From: Eubacterium sp. CAG:274
Lineage (GTDB): Bacteria > Bacillota > Clostridia > Lachnospirales > CAG-274
Direction: 5' to 3'
NCBI GenBank assembly: GCA_000432155.1
Contig: FR888497.1
Span: forward strand, 58,030 to 122,029
Length of the DNA: 64,000 nucleotides
A program made the translations under genes and the position numbers. Position 1 is the stretch's first letter. The number at the start of each line of letters is the position of its first letter. The notes beneath the pieces are model-generated. The model did not search any database and was not told the DNA's origin. It saw nothing but the letters and a program-made list of their open reading frames with translations. Of the stretch, positions 8,302 through 16,882 are shown in pieces.

Positions 8302-9734
8302 TGAATTACGAAATAGTAATGGGTCTTGAAGTGCATGTAGAACTTGCTACAAAGTCAAAGATTTTCTGTGGTTGTTCTACTGAATTTGGTGGCGAACCTA
8401 ATACTCATGTTTGCCCAGTTTGTTCAGGTATGCCAGGTGTATTACCTGTTATGAATAAGAAAGTAGTTGAGTATGCTGTAAAGGCAGGCTTAGCTCTTAA
8501 TTGTGATATTACAAGAAAAAATAGATTTGATAGAAAAAATTACTTCTATCCTGACCTTCCAAAGGCTTATCAGGTAAGTCAGCTTTATTTCCCAATTTGC
8601 CAAAACGGTAAGGTAGAAATTGATGTAGATGGCGTTAAGAAGAATATTGGTATTCACGAAATCCATATGGAAGAAGATGCTGGTAAGCTTGTTCATGACC
8701 CATGGGATGATTGTACATTAGTTGATTACAACAGATGTGGCGTACCTCTTTTAGAAATTGTTTCTGAACCAGATTTTAGAAGTGCTGAAGAAGTTCTTGC
8801 TTACTTAAATAAACTTAGAGATATTCTTATGTTCTTAGGTGTATCTGACTGTAAAATGCAGGAAGGTTCAATGAGAGCCGATGTAAACCTTTCTATTAGA
8901 CCAGTAGGTCAGGAGGAATTTGGTACTCGTACAGAAATGAAGAATATGAACTCATTTAAAGCTATTCAGAGAGCTATTAAGTATGAGGCTGAAAGACAGA
9001 TGGATATTCTTGATGCTGGCAAAGAAGTTATGCAGGAAACAAGAAGATGGGATGACAATAAGGGCGAGAGTTATGCTATGAGAAGTAAGGAAAATGCTCA
9101 GGATTATAGATACTTCCCAGAACCAGACTTGTTACCTATTGAAATAAGCGAAGAATGGATAAATGACGCAAAGAAAAATATGCCAGAACTTCCAGAGGCT
9201 AAAAGAGCAAGATATGTTGAAGAATTTGGTCTTACAGATTATGATGCTTCAATTCTTACTTCTGCTAGAGAAATTTCTCGCTTATTTGAAGATGCTACTG
9301 AACTTTGTGGCGAACCTAAGGAAGTTTCAAATCTTATTATGGGCGAACTTATGCGTCTTATGAGTGAAACTTCAACTTTAGCTGAAGATTTAACAATGGA
9401 ACCAAAGAAGATTGCAGATTTAATTGGTCTTATTAAAGGTAATAAAATTAATAGAAGTGTTGCCAAAGAAGTATTTGAAGAAATGTTCAAGAATAATGTT
9501 GAGCCTGTAAGTTATGTAACAGAAAAAGGACTTATGATGCTTAATGATGATTCTTTAGTAGAAAAGACTATTGATGAAGTTATTGCTAACAATCCAAAGA
9601 GTATTGAAGACTTTAAGAGTGGTAAGGCTAAAGCTAAGGGATTCCTTGTTGGACAAACAATGAAAGCATTAAAGGGTAAAGCTAATCCACAAACTGTAAA
9701 TCAGATTTTAGATGAAAAATTAGCAAAATTATAA
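8301..9734 (+). CDS. gatB: Glutamyl/aspartyl-tRNA amidotransferase subunit B
   Basis: tRNA-binding, kinase-like subunit (477 residues) that activates the misacylated tRNA. Seen are GLEVHVEL, the zinc-site cysteines (CGCSTEF and HVCPVCSGMPG), the RKNYFYPDLPKAYQ cradle motif and a C-terminal YqeY-like tail ending in NQILDEKL. Full length. No terminator is visible before the next gene 35 bp downstream. Having both GatCAB and AsnB (21.8 kb) fits an organism that makes Asn-tRNA by transamidation, but the tRNA synthetases are outside the window. Confidence 0.97.
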   Translation: MNYEIVMGLEVHVELATKSKIFCGCSTEFGGEPNTHVCPVCSGMPGVLPVMNKKVVEYAVKAGLALNCDITRKNRFDRKNYFYPDLPKAYQVSQLYFPICQNGKVEIDVDGVKKNIGIHEIHMEEDAGKLVHDPWDDCTLVDYNRCGVPLLEIVSEPDFRSAEEVLAYLNKLRDILMFLGVSDCKMQEGSMRADVNLSIRPVGQEEFGTRTEMKNMNSFKAIQRAIKYEAERQMDILDAGKEVMQETRRWDDNKGESYAMRSKENAQDYRYFPEPDLLPIEISEEWINDAKKNMPELPEAKRARYVEEFGLTDYDASILTSAREISRLFEDATELCGEPKEVSNLIMGELMRLMSETSTLAEDLTMEPKKIADLIGLIKGNKINRSVAKEVFEEMFKNNVEPVSYVTEKGLMMLNDDSLVEKTIDEVIANNPKSIEDFKSGKAKAKGFLVGQTMKALKGKANPQTVNQILDEKLAKL

Positions 9735-9769
9735 TTTATTAAACAGAATATACTATTTTAGGGGATAAG

Positions 9770-10672
9770 ATGATATATACAATAACATTTAATCCGTCTA
9801 TTGATTATTTTGTTTCATTAGATAATTTGACTGTCGGCCAATTAAATAGGTCGGCAGTTGAATTTTTTAAGGCAGGTGGTAAGGGCATAAATGTATCACA
9901 GGTACTTACTAATTTTGGCTTAAATAATATTGCATTAGGATTTGTAGGTGGATTTACAGGGAAAAAACTTGTTGATTTACTGAATGAAAATAATATAAAT
10001 AATGATATGATTTTTATTGAAAATCAAAATACAAGGATTAATGTAAAAATATCTGCCAATAATGAAACTGAAATTAATGCCGATGGAATATTTGTAGATG
10101 AAAAAGATGTAGACAATTTAATAATTAAGTTAAAAGATATTAAATTTGATGACTATGTTGTTATTTCTGGAAATATATCAAAAAAATGTTCTATAAATCT
10201 TTACAAATATTTGGTAGAAAAAATAAAAACATTATGCAATAATATTGTAGTAGATTGTTCTGGAGATTTATTGAAATCAGTTTTAAAATTAGAACCATTT
10301 TTAGTAAAGCCTAATTTAAAAGAACTAGAGCAGTTTGCAAATAGTGAATTAAAAACAGATTACGATATTAAGCAAGCGATGATTAAAATGCAAAAGTGTG
10401 GAGCTAAAAATGTATTGTTGTCAAAAGGCTCTGATAAGGCTGTTTTTCTTAGAACTGATGGGTTGTTTTATGAAAAAGAACCTTATAAGGGGAAAGTTGT
10501 GAATACAATAGGCTGTGGAGATAGTATGGTCGCTGGATTTATATATGAATATATAAAAACTGGCGATACCAAAAAGGCTTTTAATTTTTCTGTTGCAGTT
10601 TCTAGTGCTTCTGCTTTTAAAACAGGGTTGGCAGATAAAAATGATTTAAAAAAGTTAGATTTAGATATTTGA
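9770..10672 (+). CDS. fruK: PfkB-family sugar kinase, probably 1-phosphofructokinase
   Basis: Ribokinase-fold hexose-phosphate kinase (300 residues) opening with the MIYTITFNPSIDY signature of the FruK/LacC group, with GGKGINVSQ near residue 38 and the GCGDSMVAGF anion-hole/catalytic-Asp motif near the C terminus. FruK phosphorylates fructose-1-phosphate made by a fructose PTS. Two phosphotransferase genes follow directly, which favours 1-phosphofructokinase over tagatose-6-phosphate kinase. The sugar-specific Enzyme II and a DeoR-type fruR are missing from the cluster. Confidence 0.82.
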   Translation: MIYTITFNPSIDYFVSLDNLTVGQLNRSAVEFFKAGGKGINVSQVLTNFGLNNIALGFVGGFTGKKLVDLLNENNINNDMIFIENQNTRINVKISANNETEINADGIFVDEKDVDNLIIKLKDIKFDDYVVISGNISKKCSINLYKYLVEKIKTLCNNIVVDCSGDLLKSVLKLEPFLVKPNLKELEQFANSELKTDYDIKQAMIKMQKCGAKNVLLSKGSDKAVFLRTDGLFYEKEPYKGKVVNTIGCGDSMVAGFIYEYIKTGDTKKAFNFSVAVSSASAFKTGLADKNDLKKLDLDI

Positions 10673-10706
10673 TGTATAAAATATGAATAATATATAGGAG
10701 GATAAT

Positions 10707-10979
10707 ATGGTTTCGGCTAAAATTACTTTAAAAAACCCTACGGGTATGCATATGCGACCAGCAAGTGAGTTTGTGTATGTAGCAACAACATTTGAAAGTA
10801 GTATTTGCATATTGTTTAAGGACAAAAAAATAAATGGTAAGAGTATTATGAATATTATGAGTGCTTGTATTCGTACAGGGGACACTATTGAAATACAATG
10901 TGATGGTCCTGATGAGCAAGCAATGCTTGATGCAGAAATAAAACTTATTGAAAATAACTTTGCTAGTGATGAAAAGTAA
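10707..10979 (+). CDS. ptsH: Phosphocarrier protein HPr
   Basis: PTS phosphocarrier of 90 residues. The phosphorylated histidine is His15 in GMHMRPA, and the HPr-kinase target Ser46 is present in GKSIMNIM, so both energy coupling and CcpA-type regulatory phosphorylation look possible. The stretch after Ser46 (NIMSAC) departs from the common GVMSL. ATG follows AGGAGG. It lies between the kinase and Enzyme I in one unit. Confidence 0.93.
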   Translation: MVSAKITLKNPTGMHMRPASEFVYVATTFESSICILFKDKKINGKSIMNIMSACIRTGDTIEIQCDGPDEQAMLDAEIKLIENNFASDEK

Positions 10980-10998
10980 TCGGAGGCATAATATACTA

Positions 10999-12666
10999 AT
11001 GCTTGGTAATGGTATATCAGATGGTGTGGGGATAGGATACGCTAAGACTATTGAAAATGTACAAACAACATATACAGTTGTTGATATAGGTACACCAGAT
11101 GAAGAAAAAAGTAGGCTTACTGGGGGTATTGAAAAACTACTTTTAAAAATTAAAAGTGGAAATAATCTTAGTTTAAATAAAGAACAAAATGACATTTTAC
11201 TAGGTCATATGTTCTTTTTAAAAGACCCCGCTGTAATTCAAAAGTTAAATGAGGAAATAGATAATGGAAGATGTGCAGAGGCTGCTGTAGAAGTAGTTTT
11301 TAAATCTTACTCAGAAATGTTTATATCTTTTGAAGATAGCTGTATGGCACAGAAAAGTGTAGATATGTTGGATATATCTACTCGTTTGATTTGTGAATTA
11401 CAAGATAGAAAATACTATGATTTATCTAATTTGTCTGAAAATTCTATTCTTGTTGTGAAAGAAATTACTCCATCAATGCTTATTAGTTTAGGTAATAAGA
11501 AAATAGAGGGCATAGTTGTAGAAAAATGTGGGGAATACAGTCATTCCGTTATTATTGCAAAAGCATTGGAGATACCAATGGTTATAAATGTTAGCGGATT
11601 TGATGAAATAGTAGATGGACAGCCTTTGATTATTGACGGTGGCAAAGGTAAGATTATACAAAACCCTACAGAAGAACAGATAAATGAGTATTGGAAAATA
11701 AAGAAACAGATATACATTGAAAATTCCAAATTAAAAGAATATGTAGATAAAAAAGCTACATATGACGGAAAAAATGTTCGCTTTATGGCAAATGTTTCTT
11801 CTGAAATAGATATAAAAAATGCTGGATTATTAAATATTAATGGTGTAGGTATTTGTAGAACAGAGTGCTTGTTTATGGGGTGTGGACATATACCTACAGA
11901 AGCAGAACAGTATGATATGTATGTAAAAGTTGCTTCAGCTGTTAAAGGTAAAGATATATCTATTAGAGTGTTTGATATTGGCGGAGATAAGGAAATAGAC
12001 TGGCTTGATTGCGACAGCATTGTTAGTAATGATAGAGGTATTAGGTATTGCTTAAATCATATTGATATTTTAAAAAATCAGTTAAGAGCTATACTTAGAG
12101 TTAGTGGAATTTATTCTAATATAAAAATATTATTGCCATTTGTATCTTCTATAGAAGAAATATATGAAACAAAAGCAATAATAAAAGAATTGACAAAAGA
12201 ATTATTAACTAAGGGCTTTTCAGTAAACGAAAATATAGAAATTGGTGCTATGATAGAAACACCGGCAACAGTTTTTATTATGGACTTACTTGCTAAAGAA
12301 GTAGATTTTTTTAGTGTGGGAACAAATGATTTGATACATTCTCTTTTAGTAAGTAATAGATATAGTGGCAAAATGGAATCTTCATTGCTACCACCATCTG
12401 TACTAAGATGTATTTACTATGTTATTAAGCAGGCACATAAGCAGAATAAACCTGTTGCTCTTTGTGGAGAAGTAGCATCTAATCCAAATCTTATTCCTAT
12501 TTGGTTGTCTTTTGGTTTTACTATTTTTAGTGTTAGTCCATCATTAGTGTTAAAAGCTAAAAAAGCAGTTTGTCAGACTATAGATGTAAACAAGGCTGTT
12601 AAAGTTCAGAAACTATTTGATTGTACAACGGCTGAAGAAGTAGATAGATTAATAAATGAGTCCTAA
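10999..12666 (+). CDS. ptsI: PTS phosphoenolpyruvate-protein phosphotransferase (Enzyme I), divergent
   Basis: Takes phosphate from PEP and passes it to HPr. About 555 residues, slightly short for Enzyme I. The phosphohistidine is His182 in EYSHSVI (usual form TSHSAI); PEP-site parts are GICRTECLFM, the SVGTNDLIHS loop and the Cys motif LCGEVASN near the C terminus. Several normally conserved stretches are altered, for example NDLIHSLL in place of NDLIQYTL, so it is a divergent paralogue type. The start is the ATG at 10999, 12 bases after GGAGG; an upstream in-frame extension overlaps ptsH and has no ribosome site. Confidence 0.9.
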   Translation: MLGNGISDGVGIGYAKTIENVQTTYTVVDIGTPDEEKSRLTGGIEKLLLKIKSGNNLSLNKEQNDILLGHMFFLKDPAVIQKLNEEIDNGRCAEAAVEVVFKSYSEMFISFEDSCMAQKSVDMLDISTRLICELQDRKYYDLSNLSENSILVVKEITPSMLISLGNKKIEGIVVEKCGEYSHSVIIAKALEIPMVINVSGFDEIVDGQPLIIDGGKGKIIQNPTEEQINEYWKIKKQIYIENSKLKEYVDKKATYDGKNVRFMANVSSEIDIKNAGLLNINGVGICRTECLFMGCGHIPTEAEQYDMYVKVASAVKGKDISIRVFDIGGDKEIDWLDCDSIVSNDRGIRYCLNHIDILKNQLRAILRVSGIYSNIKILLPFVSSIEEIYETKAIIKELTKELLTKGFSVNENIEIGAMIETPATVFIMDLLAKEVDFFSVGTNDLIHSLLVSNRYSGKMESSLLPPSVLRCIYYVIKQAHKQNKPVALCGEVASNPNLIPIWLSFGFTIFSVSPSLVLKAKKAVCQTIDVNKAVKVQKLFDCTTAEEVDRLINES

Positions 12667-12688
12667 AATTTGTTTAGGACTTTTTTTA
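12660..12688 (+). terminator. Terminator overlapping the ptsI stop codon
   Basis: GTCCTAAA / TTTAGGAC stem with a short loop, followed by T7. The ptsI TAA lies inside the left arm. Confidence 0.85.
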
Positions 12689-12717
12689 TTGTCAATAATT
12701 ATCTTAGAGGTGATTAT

Positions 12718-12918
12718 GTGAAAAAAGTTCTGTTTACTTTGTTGGCAGTTTTATTATTAGCTAAAAATGTATATTCTACAGAAGTTAGTAAAAATTTTTA
12801 TATGCTTTTACCAGCTTTACATTGTGATAATGGAAAAATTTCAACTGAAAAGGTAGATGATAAAAAATATGTTTTAAAATTTAAGATAATAGAGGTAATT
12901 GATGGCTTTTTCAATTAG
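12718..12918 (+). CDS. Small exported protein of unknown function
   Basis: 66 residues starting at GTG 12718, 6 bases after a GAGGTG site. It begins with Lys-Lys and a hydrophobic stretch (VLFTLLAVLLLA) ending near VYSTE, a plausible signal peptide, leaving a mature chain of only about 45 residues with one Cys and a C-terminal hydrophobic end (VIDGFFN). I do not recognise a family. It sits just after the ptsI terminator and before pepP. It could be a remnant of a longer gene, but its ribosome site looks intact. Confidence 0.5.
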   Translation: MKKVLFTLLAVLLLAKNVYSTEVSKNFYMLLPALHCDNGKISTEKVDDKKYVLKFKIIEVIDGFFN

Positions 12919-12925
12919 TTTATTA

Positions 12926-12954
12926 TTGCAAAAAACTCTAATTAAGTTTATAAT
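12926..12954 (+). promoter_or_regulatory. Sigma-A promoter for pepP
   Basis: TTGCAA (12926-12931), 17-bp spacer, TATAAT (12949-12954), 27 bp before the pepP ATG. Confidence 0.6.
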
Positions 12955-12980
12955 ATAGGGAGTTTAGGAGTGATAAACTT

Positions 12981-14213
12981 ATGAATAATTTTGCAGTAAA
13001 TAGAAGTAAATTAAAAAATATCTTAGAAGATAATCAAATGGCAGTAGTTTTTAGTGGAAATCCAGTGCAGAAATTAGGCGATGAGTATTTTCCGTTTACG
13101 CCTAATAGAAACTTCTACTATTTGACAGGACTTGATAGACCTAAGATGATATATTTTGTGTATAAGTTTAATGGGGATATAGAGGAATATATTGCTATTG
13201 AAAGATATGATGAAATAAAGGCTAAATGGGTAGGAGCTGTAATGTTGCCTGATGAAGTAAGGCAGATTTCAGATATTCAGCAAGTAATATATTTGGATGA
13301 ATTCGAAGAGAATATTAGCTCTATTATATTTAATAAAAGAATACAAAAATTATATTTAGATTTAGAAAATAGAGATTTTTATGCTAATACACCAGCTATT
13401 GATTTTGCTAATGAAATTAAAAATAAATATAATTATGTTACAATAGAAAATCTGTTTAATATAATGGCTGATTTCCGTATGGTTAAAGAGGCTTGGGAAG
13501 TAGAGAATATTGTAAAAGCCATTGATATTACAAAAGATGGTATTTACAATATGATGAGAAACTCTAGGGCTGGCATGATGGAGTACCAAATAGAATCTTA
13601 CTTTGATTTTGCTTTAAAACAGCATGGAGTAAAAGATTTTGCTTTTAAAACTATTGCGGCCTCTGGAAAGAATGCTACAGTTTTGCATTATTCAGATAAT
13701 AATTCAAAAACAGAAGATGGCGACTTAATTTTATTTGATGTTGGTGCTCAGTATGAATATTATAACGGAGATATTTCCAGAACATTCCCTGTAAATGGTA
13801 AATTTACAGATAGGCAAAAGACAATTTATAATATAATATTAGAGGGTCAGCAGATTGTAATTGATAAGGCAAAAGCCGGTATTGAATTTAAGTCATTAAA
13901 CTGTATTTTGAAGGATTACTATGCTAAGGCATTGTCAAAAATAGGGCTTATTTCAAATGCTGAAGAAGTAAATAAGTACTACTATCATGGAGTTAGCCAT
14001 TTATTAGGTCTTGAAACTCATGATGTTGGAAGACACAATGAGGGATTGCTAAAGTCTGGTATGGTTATGACAGTAGAACCTGGCTTGTATATAGCTGAAG
14101 AAGGCATAGGAATTAGAATTGAAGATAATATTCTTATTGAGGATAACGGATGTAGAGTTTTGTCAAAGGATATTATAAAAACTGTAGAAGATATTGAGGA
14201 CTTTATGAAATGA
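12981..14213 (+). CDS. pepP: Xaa-Pro aminopeptidase (M24B)
   Basis: Dimetal peptidase (410 residues) that removes an N-terminal residue preceding proline. It has an N-terminal creatinase-like domain (FYYLTGLDRPK) and a C-terminal pita-bread domain with all metal ligands: Asp in LFDVGAQY, Asp in NGDISRTF, His in GVSHLLGLETHDVG, Glu in VEPGLYI and Glu in RIEDNIL. ATG after TAGGAGTGAT. Its end overlaps the next start by 4 bp (ATGA). Confidence 0.93.
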   Translation: MNNFAVNRSKLKNILEDNQMAVVFSGNPVQKLGDEYFPFTPNRNFYYLTGLDRPKMIYFVYKFNGDIEEYIAIERYDEIKAKWVGAVMLPDEVRQISDIQQVIYLDEFEENISSIIFNKRIQKLYLDLENRDFYANTPAIDFANEIKNKYNYVTIENLFNIMADFRMVKEAWEVENIVKAIDITKDGIYNMMRNSRAGMMEYQIESYFDFALKQHGVKDFAFKTIAASGKNATVLHYSDNNSKTEDGDLILFDVGAQYEYYNGDISRTFPVNGKFTDRQKTIYNIILEGQQIVIDKAKAGIEFKSLNCILKDYYAKALSKIGLISNAEEVNKYYYHGVSHLLGLETHDVGRHNEGLLKSGMVMTVEPGLYIAEEGIGIRIEDNILIEDNGCRVLSKDIIKTVEDIEDFMK

Positions 14214-14905
14214 TAAAAGCTGAAAAAGAGCTTTATTTGCCAACGAGGCACTATTTTGAAAAGCAAGGTTTTTCTGTAGATGGTGAAGTTAAAAATTGTG
14301 ATTTAGTAGCAATTAAAAATGACATTGTCGTAGTAGCTGAGTTAAAGAAAACTTTTAATATTTCGTTAGTTTATCAACTTATGGAAAGAAAAAATATTAC
14401 TCCATATGTATATGCTGTTATTTTTAGACCTAAGAATTTCAGAGACAAAAAGACTAAGCAAATGCTTAAATTGGTTAAATTATTAGGTGTTGGATTACTT
14501 GTTGTAAGCGATGCTAGTGGTATCATTGAGGAAATTGTAGCTCCAAATAATGATATTTCAAATATTAAGGTAAATACTAAAAAAAGAAATATAGTATCGA
14601 AAGAGTTTAATAAACGAGAATTTAGAGAAAATACAGGTGGGGTAAATAGAAAAAAGATACTTACAGCATATAGAGAAAACTCTATTGCTGCACTTTGTGT
14701 TGCTAATACATATAGTGTTGTAGAAACTAGGAAAGTAAAGGACAATATAAAAAAAGCGGTTCAATCAAATTATTATGATTGGTTCTATAGAATAAAAATA
14801 GGAGTGTATGGTGCTACTGAAAAAGGATTACAAGCTATGAAAAATAGTGAATTTCAGGAAGTAGTTTTATTTTACAAAAGTGAGGTAGAAAAATGTTTAA
14901 AATAG
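14210..14905 (+). CDS. DUF2161-like putative PD-(D/E)xK-type nuclease-fold protein
   Basis: 231 residues. The N-terminal half has the layout of a restriction-endonuclease-like fold: a helix with KAEKELYLPTRHYFEKQGF, then CDLVAIKNDIVVVAELKK, in which Asp and ExK form the metal-binding motif. From memory this matches DUF2161; a database search would be needed to confirm it. The C-terminal third is basic and may bind nucleic acid. It is coupled on both sides (ATGA overlap with pepP, 13-bp overlap with map). Function and substrate are unknown. Confidence 0.65.
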   Translation: MIKAEKELYLPTRHYFEKQGFSVDGEVKNCDLVAIKNDIVVVAELKKTFNISLVYQLMERKNITPYVYAVIFRPKNFRDKKTKQMLKLVKLLGVGLLVVSDASGIIEEIVAPNNDISNIKVNTKKRNIVSKEFNKREFRENTGGVNRKKILTAYRENSIAALCVANTYSVVETRKVKDNIKKAVQSNYYDWFYRIKIGVYGATEKGLQAMKNSEFQEVVLFYKSEVEKCLK

Positions 14906-15768
14906 GTAGAAATGATAGATGTTGGTGTGGTAGTGGTAAAAAGTATAAGGCTTGTCATGAGTTTAGTGATGAACAGAAACTTCAGCCTTTGGTAGAACAG
15001 GGATACCCTATGCCAACAAGAGATTTAATTTTATCCCCTGAACAAATACAGGGTATTAGAGATAGTGCTAAAGTTTCTATAAATATATTAGACGAAATTG
15101 AAAAAATGATAGGTGTAGGAGTTTCTACAGGAGAAATTGATGACCTTGTTGTAAAAATTACAAAAGAAGCAGGTGGTATTGCTGCCGATTTAGGTTATGA
15201 AGGTTTCCCAAAAAGTTGTTGCACATCTATAAACGATGTAATTTGTCATGGTATCCCAAATCATAATGAAAAGTTAAAAGATGGGGATATTGTAAATGTA
15301 GATATTACTACAATAATAAATGGTTACTATTCAGATATGAGTAGAATGTTTATGATTGGAAATGTAAGCGATGAAGCTCGAAAATTATGTGAAGTAACAA
15401 AAGAGTGTATGTTAGAGGGTATAAAATCAGTAAAACCATATACTCCAGTAGGCAACATAGGAAATGTTATAAATGATATTGCTGATAAAAATGGATATAG
15501 TGTAGTTAGAGCTTTATGTGGACATGGTGTTGGTCTTAAATTTCATAATGACCCTATGGTAAATCATTTTAGAACTGATAGAAAAACTATGATTCTTGTA
15601 CCTGGTATGGTATTTACTGTTGAGCCTATGATAAATGCTGGTTCTTATGATTGTACAATAGACGAAGATGACGGTTGGACAGTAAGAACAATTGATGGTA
15701 GCTTATCTGCTCAATGGGAACATACTGTTGTTGTAACAGAAGATGGTATAGAAATTCTTACATTATAA
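14893..15768 (+). CDS. map: Methionine aminopeptidase with N-terminal SEC-C zinc motif
   Basis: Removes initiator methionine from nascent proteins. 291 residues: an N-terminal SEC-C type zinc finger (CWCGSGKKYKACH) that may dock on the ribosome or SecA-like partners, then the M24A catalytic domain with ligands in VNVDITTIINGYYSDMS, GHGVGLKFHNDP, TVEPMI and QWEHTVVV. The SEC-C extension is known in some bacterial type I Map proteins. It overlaps the DUF2161-like gene by 13 bp, giving an unusual PepP/nuclease-fold/Map trio. Confidence 0.94.
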   Translation: MFKIGRNDRCWCGSGKKYKACHEFSDEQKLQPLVEQGYPMPTRDLILSPEQIQGIRDSAKVSINILDEIEKMIGVGVSTGEIDDLVVKITKEAGGIAADLGYEGFPKSCCTSINDVICHGIPNHNEKLKDGDIVNVDITTIINGYYSDMSRMFMIGNVSDEARKLCEVTKECMLEGIKSVKPYTPVGNIGNVINDIADKNGYSVVRALCGHGVGLKFHNDPMVNHFRTDRKTMILVPGMVFTVEPMINAGSYDCTIDEDDGWTVRTIDGSLSAQWEHTVVVTEDGIEILTL

Positions 15769-15781
15769 GGAGGAAATCTCT

Positions 15782-16585
15782 ATGAGGAATATCAATATAT
15801 GGAACGGTACACCTTTAGGATATAACAAAGAATATGATGATGTGAATTTAGGACTTCCTAGATTAGATGAATTTGCTATAAATGATGGTAAAAAACATCC
15901 ATGTATTTTGATTATTCCTGGTGGGGGATATGACCATTTATCTGACCATGAAGGCGAAAATGTAGCTATTGAGTTAAACAAACTTGGAATATCTGCTTTT
16001 GTTTTGTACTATAGAATTGCACCTTATCGTCATCCTATATATTTATATGATATAAAAAGGACTATGAGGTACATAAGATATAATGCAGAAAAATATGGTA
16101 TCTATGAAGATAAAATAGGTATAATGGGTTTTTCAGCTGGCGGACATTTGGCTTGTATTTGTGCTGAAAATGTTAATAAATTCGAATATGAACCTATTGA
16201 TGATATAGATAAGGTTTCATCAAGACCTGATATACTTTGTTTGTGTTATCCAGTAGTAACTATATCTAAAGAAATAGCACATAAACGCTCTGGAGATAAT
16301 ATGGCAGGCGATGATATGGAAATAAGAAAAGCCTTATCTTGTGAGCTTGCTGTACCAGATGATATGCCACCTACATTTGTGTGGCATACTTTCGAAGATA
16401 AGAGTGTTGACTGTAGAAATTCTTTAGAACTTGGCATAGCAATGAAAGAAAAAGAAGTGCCATTTGAAATGCACATTTTCCAAAAGGGTAGACATGGACT
16501 TGATTTTGCTAATGGTGTTGAAGGAACAGAAAAATGGTTTGAATTATTTTTAACTTGGGCTAAAATACAAAAATTTATCATATAG
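15782..16585 (+). CDS. Alpha/beta-hydrolase esterase (acetyl-esterase/BD-FAE-like)
   Basis: 267 residues, no signal peptide. The oxyanion loop is IPGGGY, the nucleophile elbow GFSAGGHLA, the catalytic Asp lies in TFEDKSVD and the His in GRHGLDFA. The architecture resembles cytoplasmic esterases that deacetylate sugar or xylan oligomers (often called pectin acetylesterase/lipase-like or BD-FAE). ATG follows AAGGAGGAAAT, 13 bp after map. The substrate cannot be assigned. Confidence 0.85.
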   Translation: MRNINIWNGTPLGYNKEYDDVNLGLPRLDEFAINDGKKHPCILIIPGGGYDHLSDHEGENVAIELNKLGISAFVLYYRIAPYRHPIYLYDIKRTMRYIRYNAEKYGIYEDKIGIMGFSAGGHLACICAENVNKFEYEPIDDIDKVSSRPDILCLCYPVVTISKEIAHKRSGDNMAGDDMEIRKALSCELAVPDDMPPTFVWHTFEDKSVDCRNSLELGIAMKEKEVPFEMHIFQKGRHGLDFANGVEGTEKWFELFLTWAKIQKFII

Positions 16586-16606
16586 TTTTATGAGGTGAAA
16601 TTATAT

Positions 16607-16882
16607 ATGAAAAATTGCCAAAGCCTACTAGATAAAGAAGTTATAAATATTCGTGATGGTTGCAGAATGGGCTGTGTGTGCGATATAGTAGTGAATGTTA
16701 AACTTGGTACAGTAGCATATATAATTGTGCCCATTGACGGAGGTTTTTTCTCTTTTTCTCAAAAGAAAAAGCAGTATGTAATAAATTGGTGTAATGTAGT
16801 TCAGGTAGGCGATGATGTTATTTTAGTTGATGTTTGTATTGCCGATGTAATAAAAATTTGTGAGGATAAAGATGCTAAATAA
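16607..16882 (+). CDS. YlmC/YmxH-family PRC-barrel protein
   Basis: 91 residues with a PRC-barrel fold pattern: LLDKEVINIRDGCRMG, GTVAYIIVPIDG and NWCNVVQVGDDVILVDV. This family is found in spore-forming Firmicutes, and some members are sporulation-associated; the molecular role is not known. The ATG at 16607 follows GAGGTGAAA; the GTG at 16595 lies within that ribosome site. It overlaps the next gene by 11 bp. Confidence 0.82.
   Translation: MKNCQSLLDKEVINIRDGCRMGCVCDIVVNVKLGTVAYIIVPIDGGFFSFSQKKKQYVINWCNVVQVGDDVILVDVCIADVIKICEDKDAK

Noticed and set aside
10728..11195. A 155-codon open frame on the minus strand across ptsH/ptsI
   Set aside because: It has no ribosome site and lies opposite clear genes; AT-rich genes leave such shadow frames.
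11541..12020. A 159-codon open frame on the minus strand inside ptsI
   Set aside because: Composition is that of an antisense shadow (Ser/Ile/Phe-rich), with no start signal or family.
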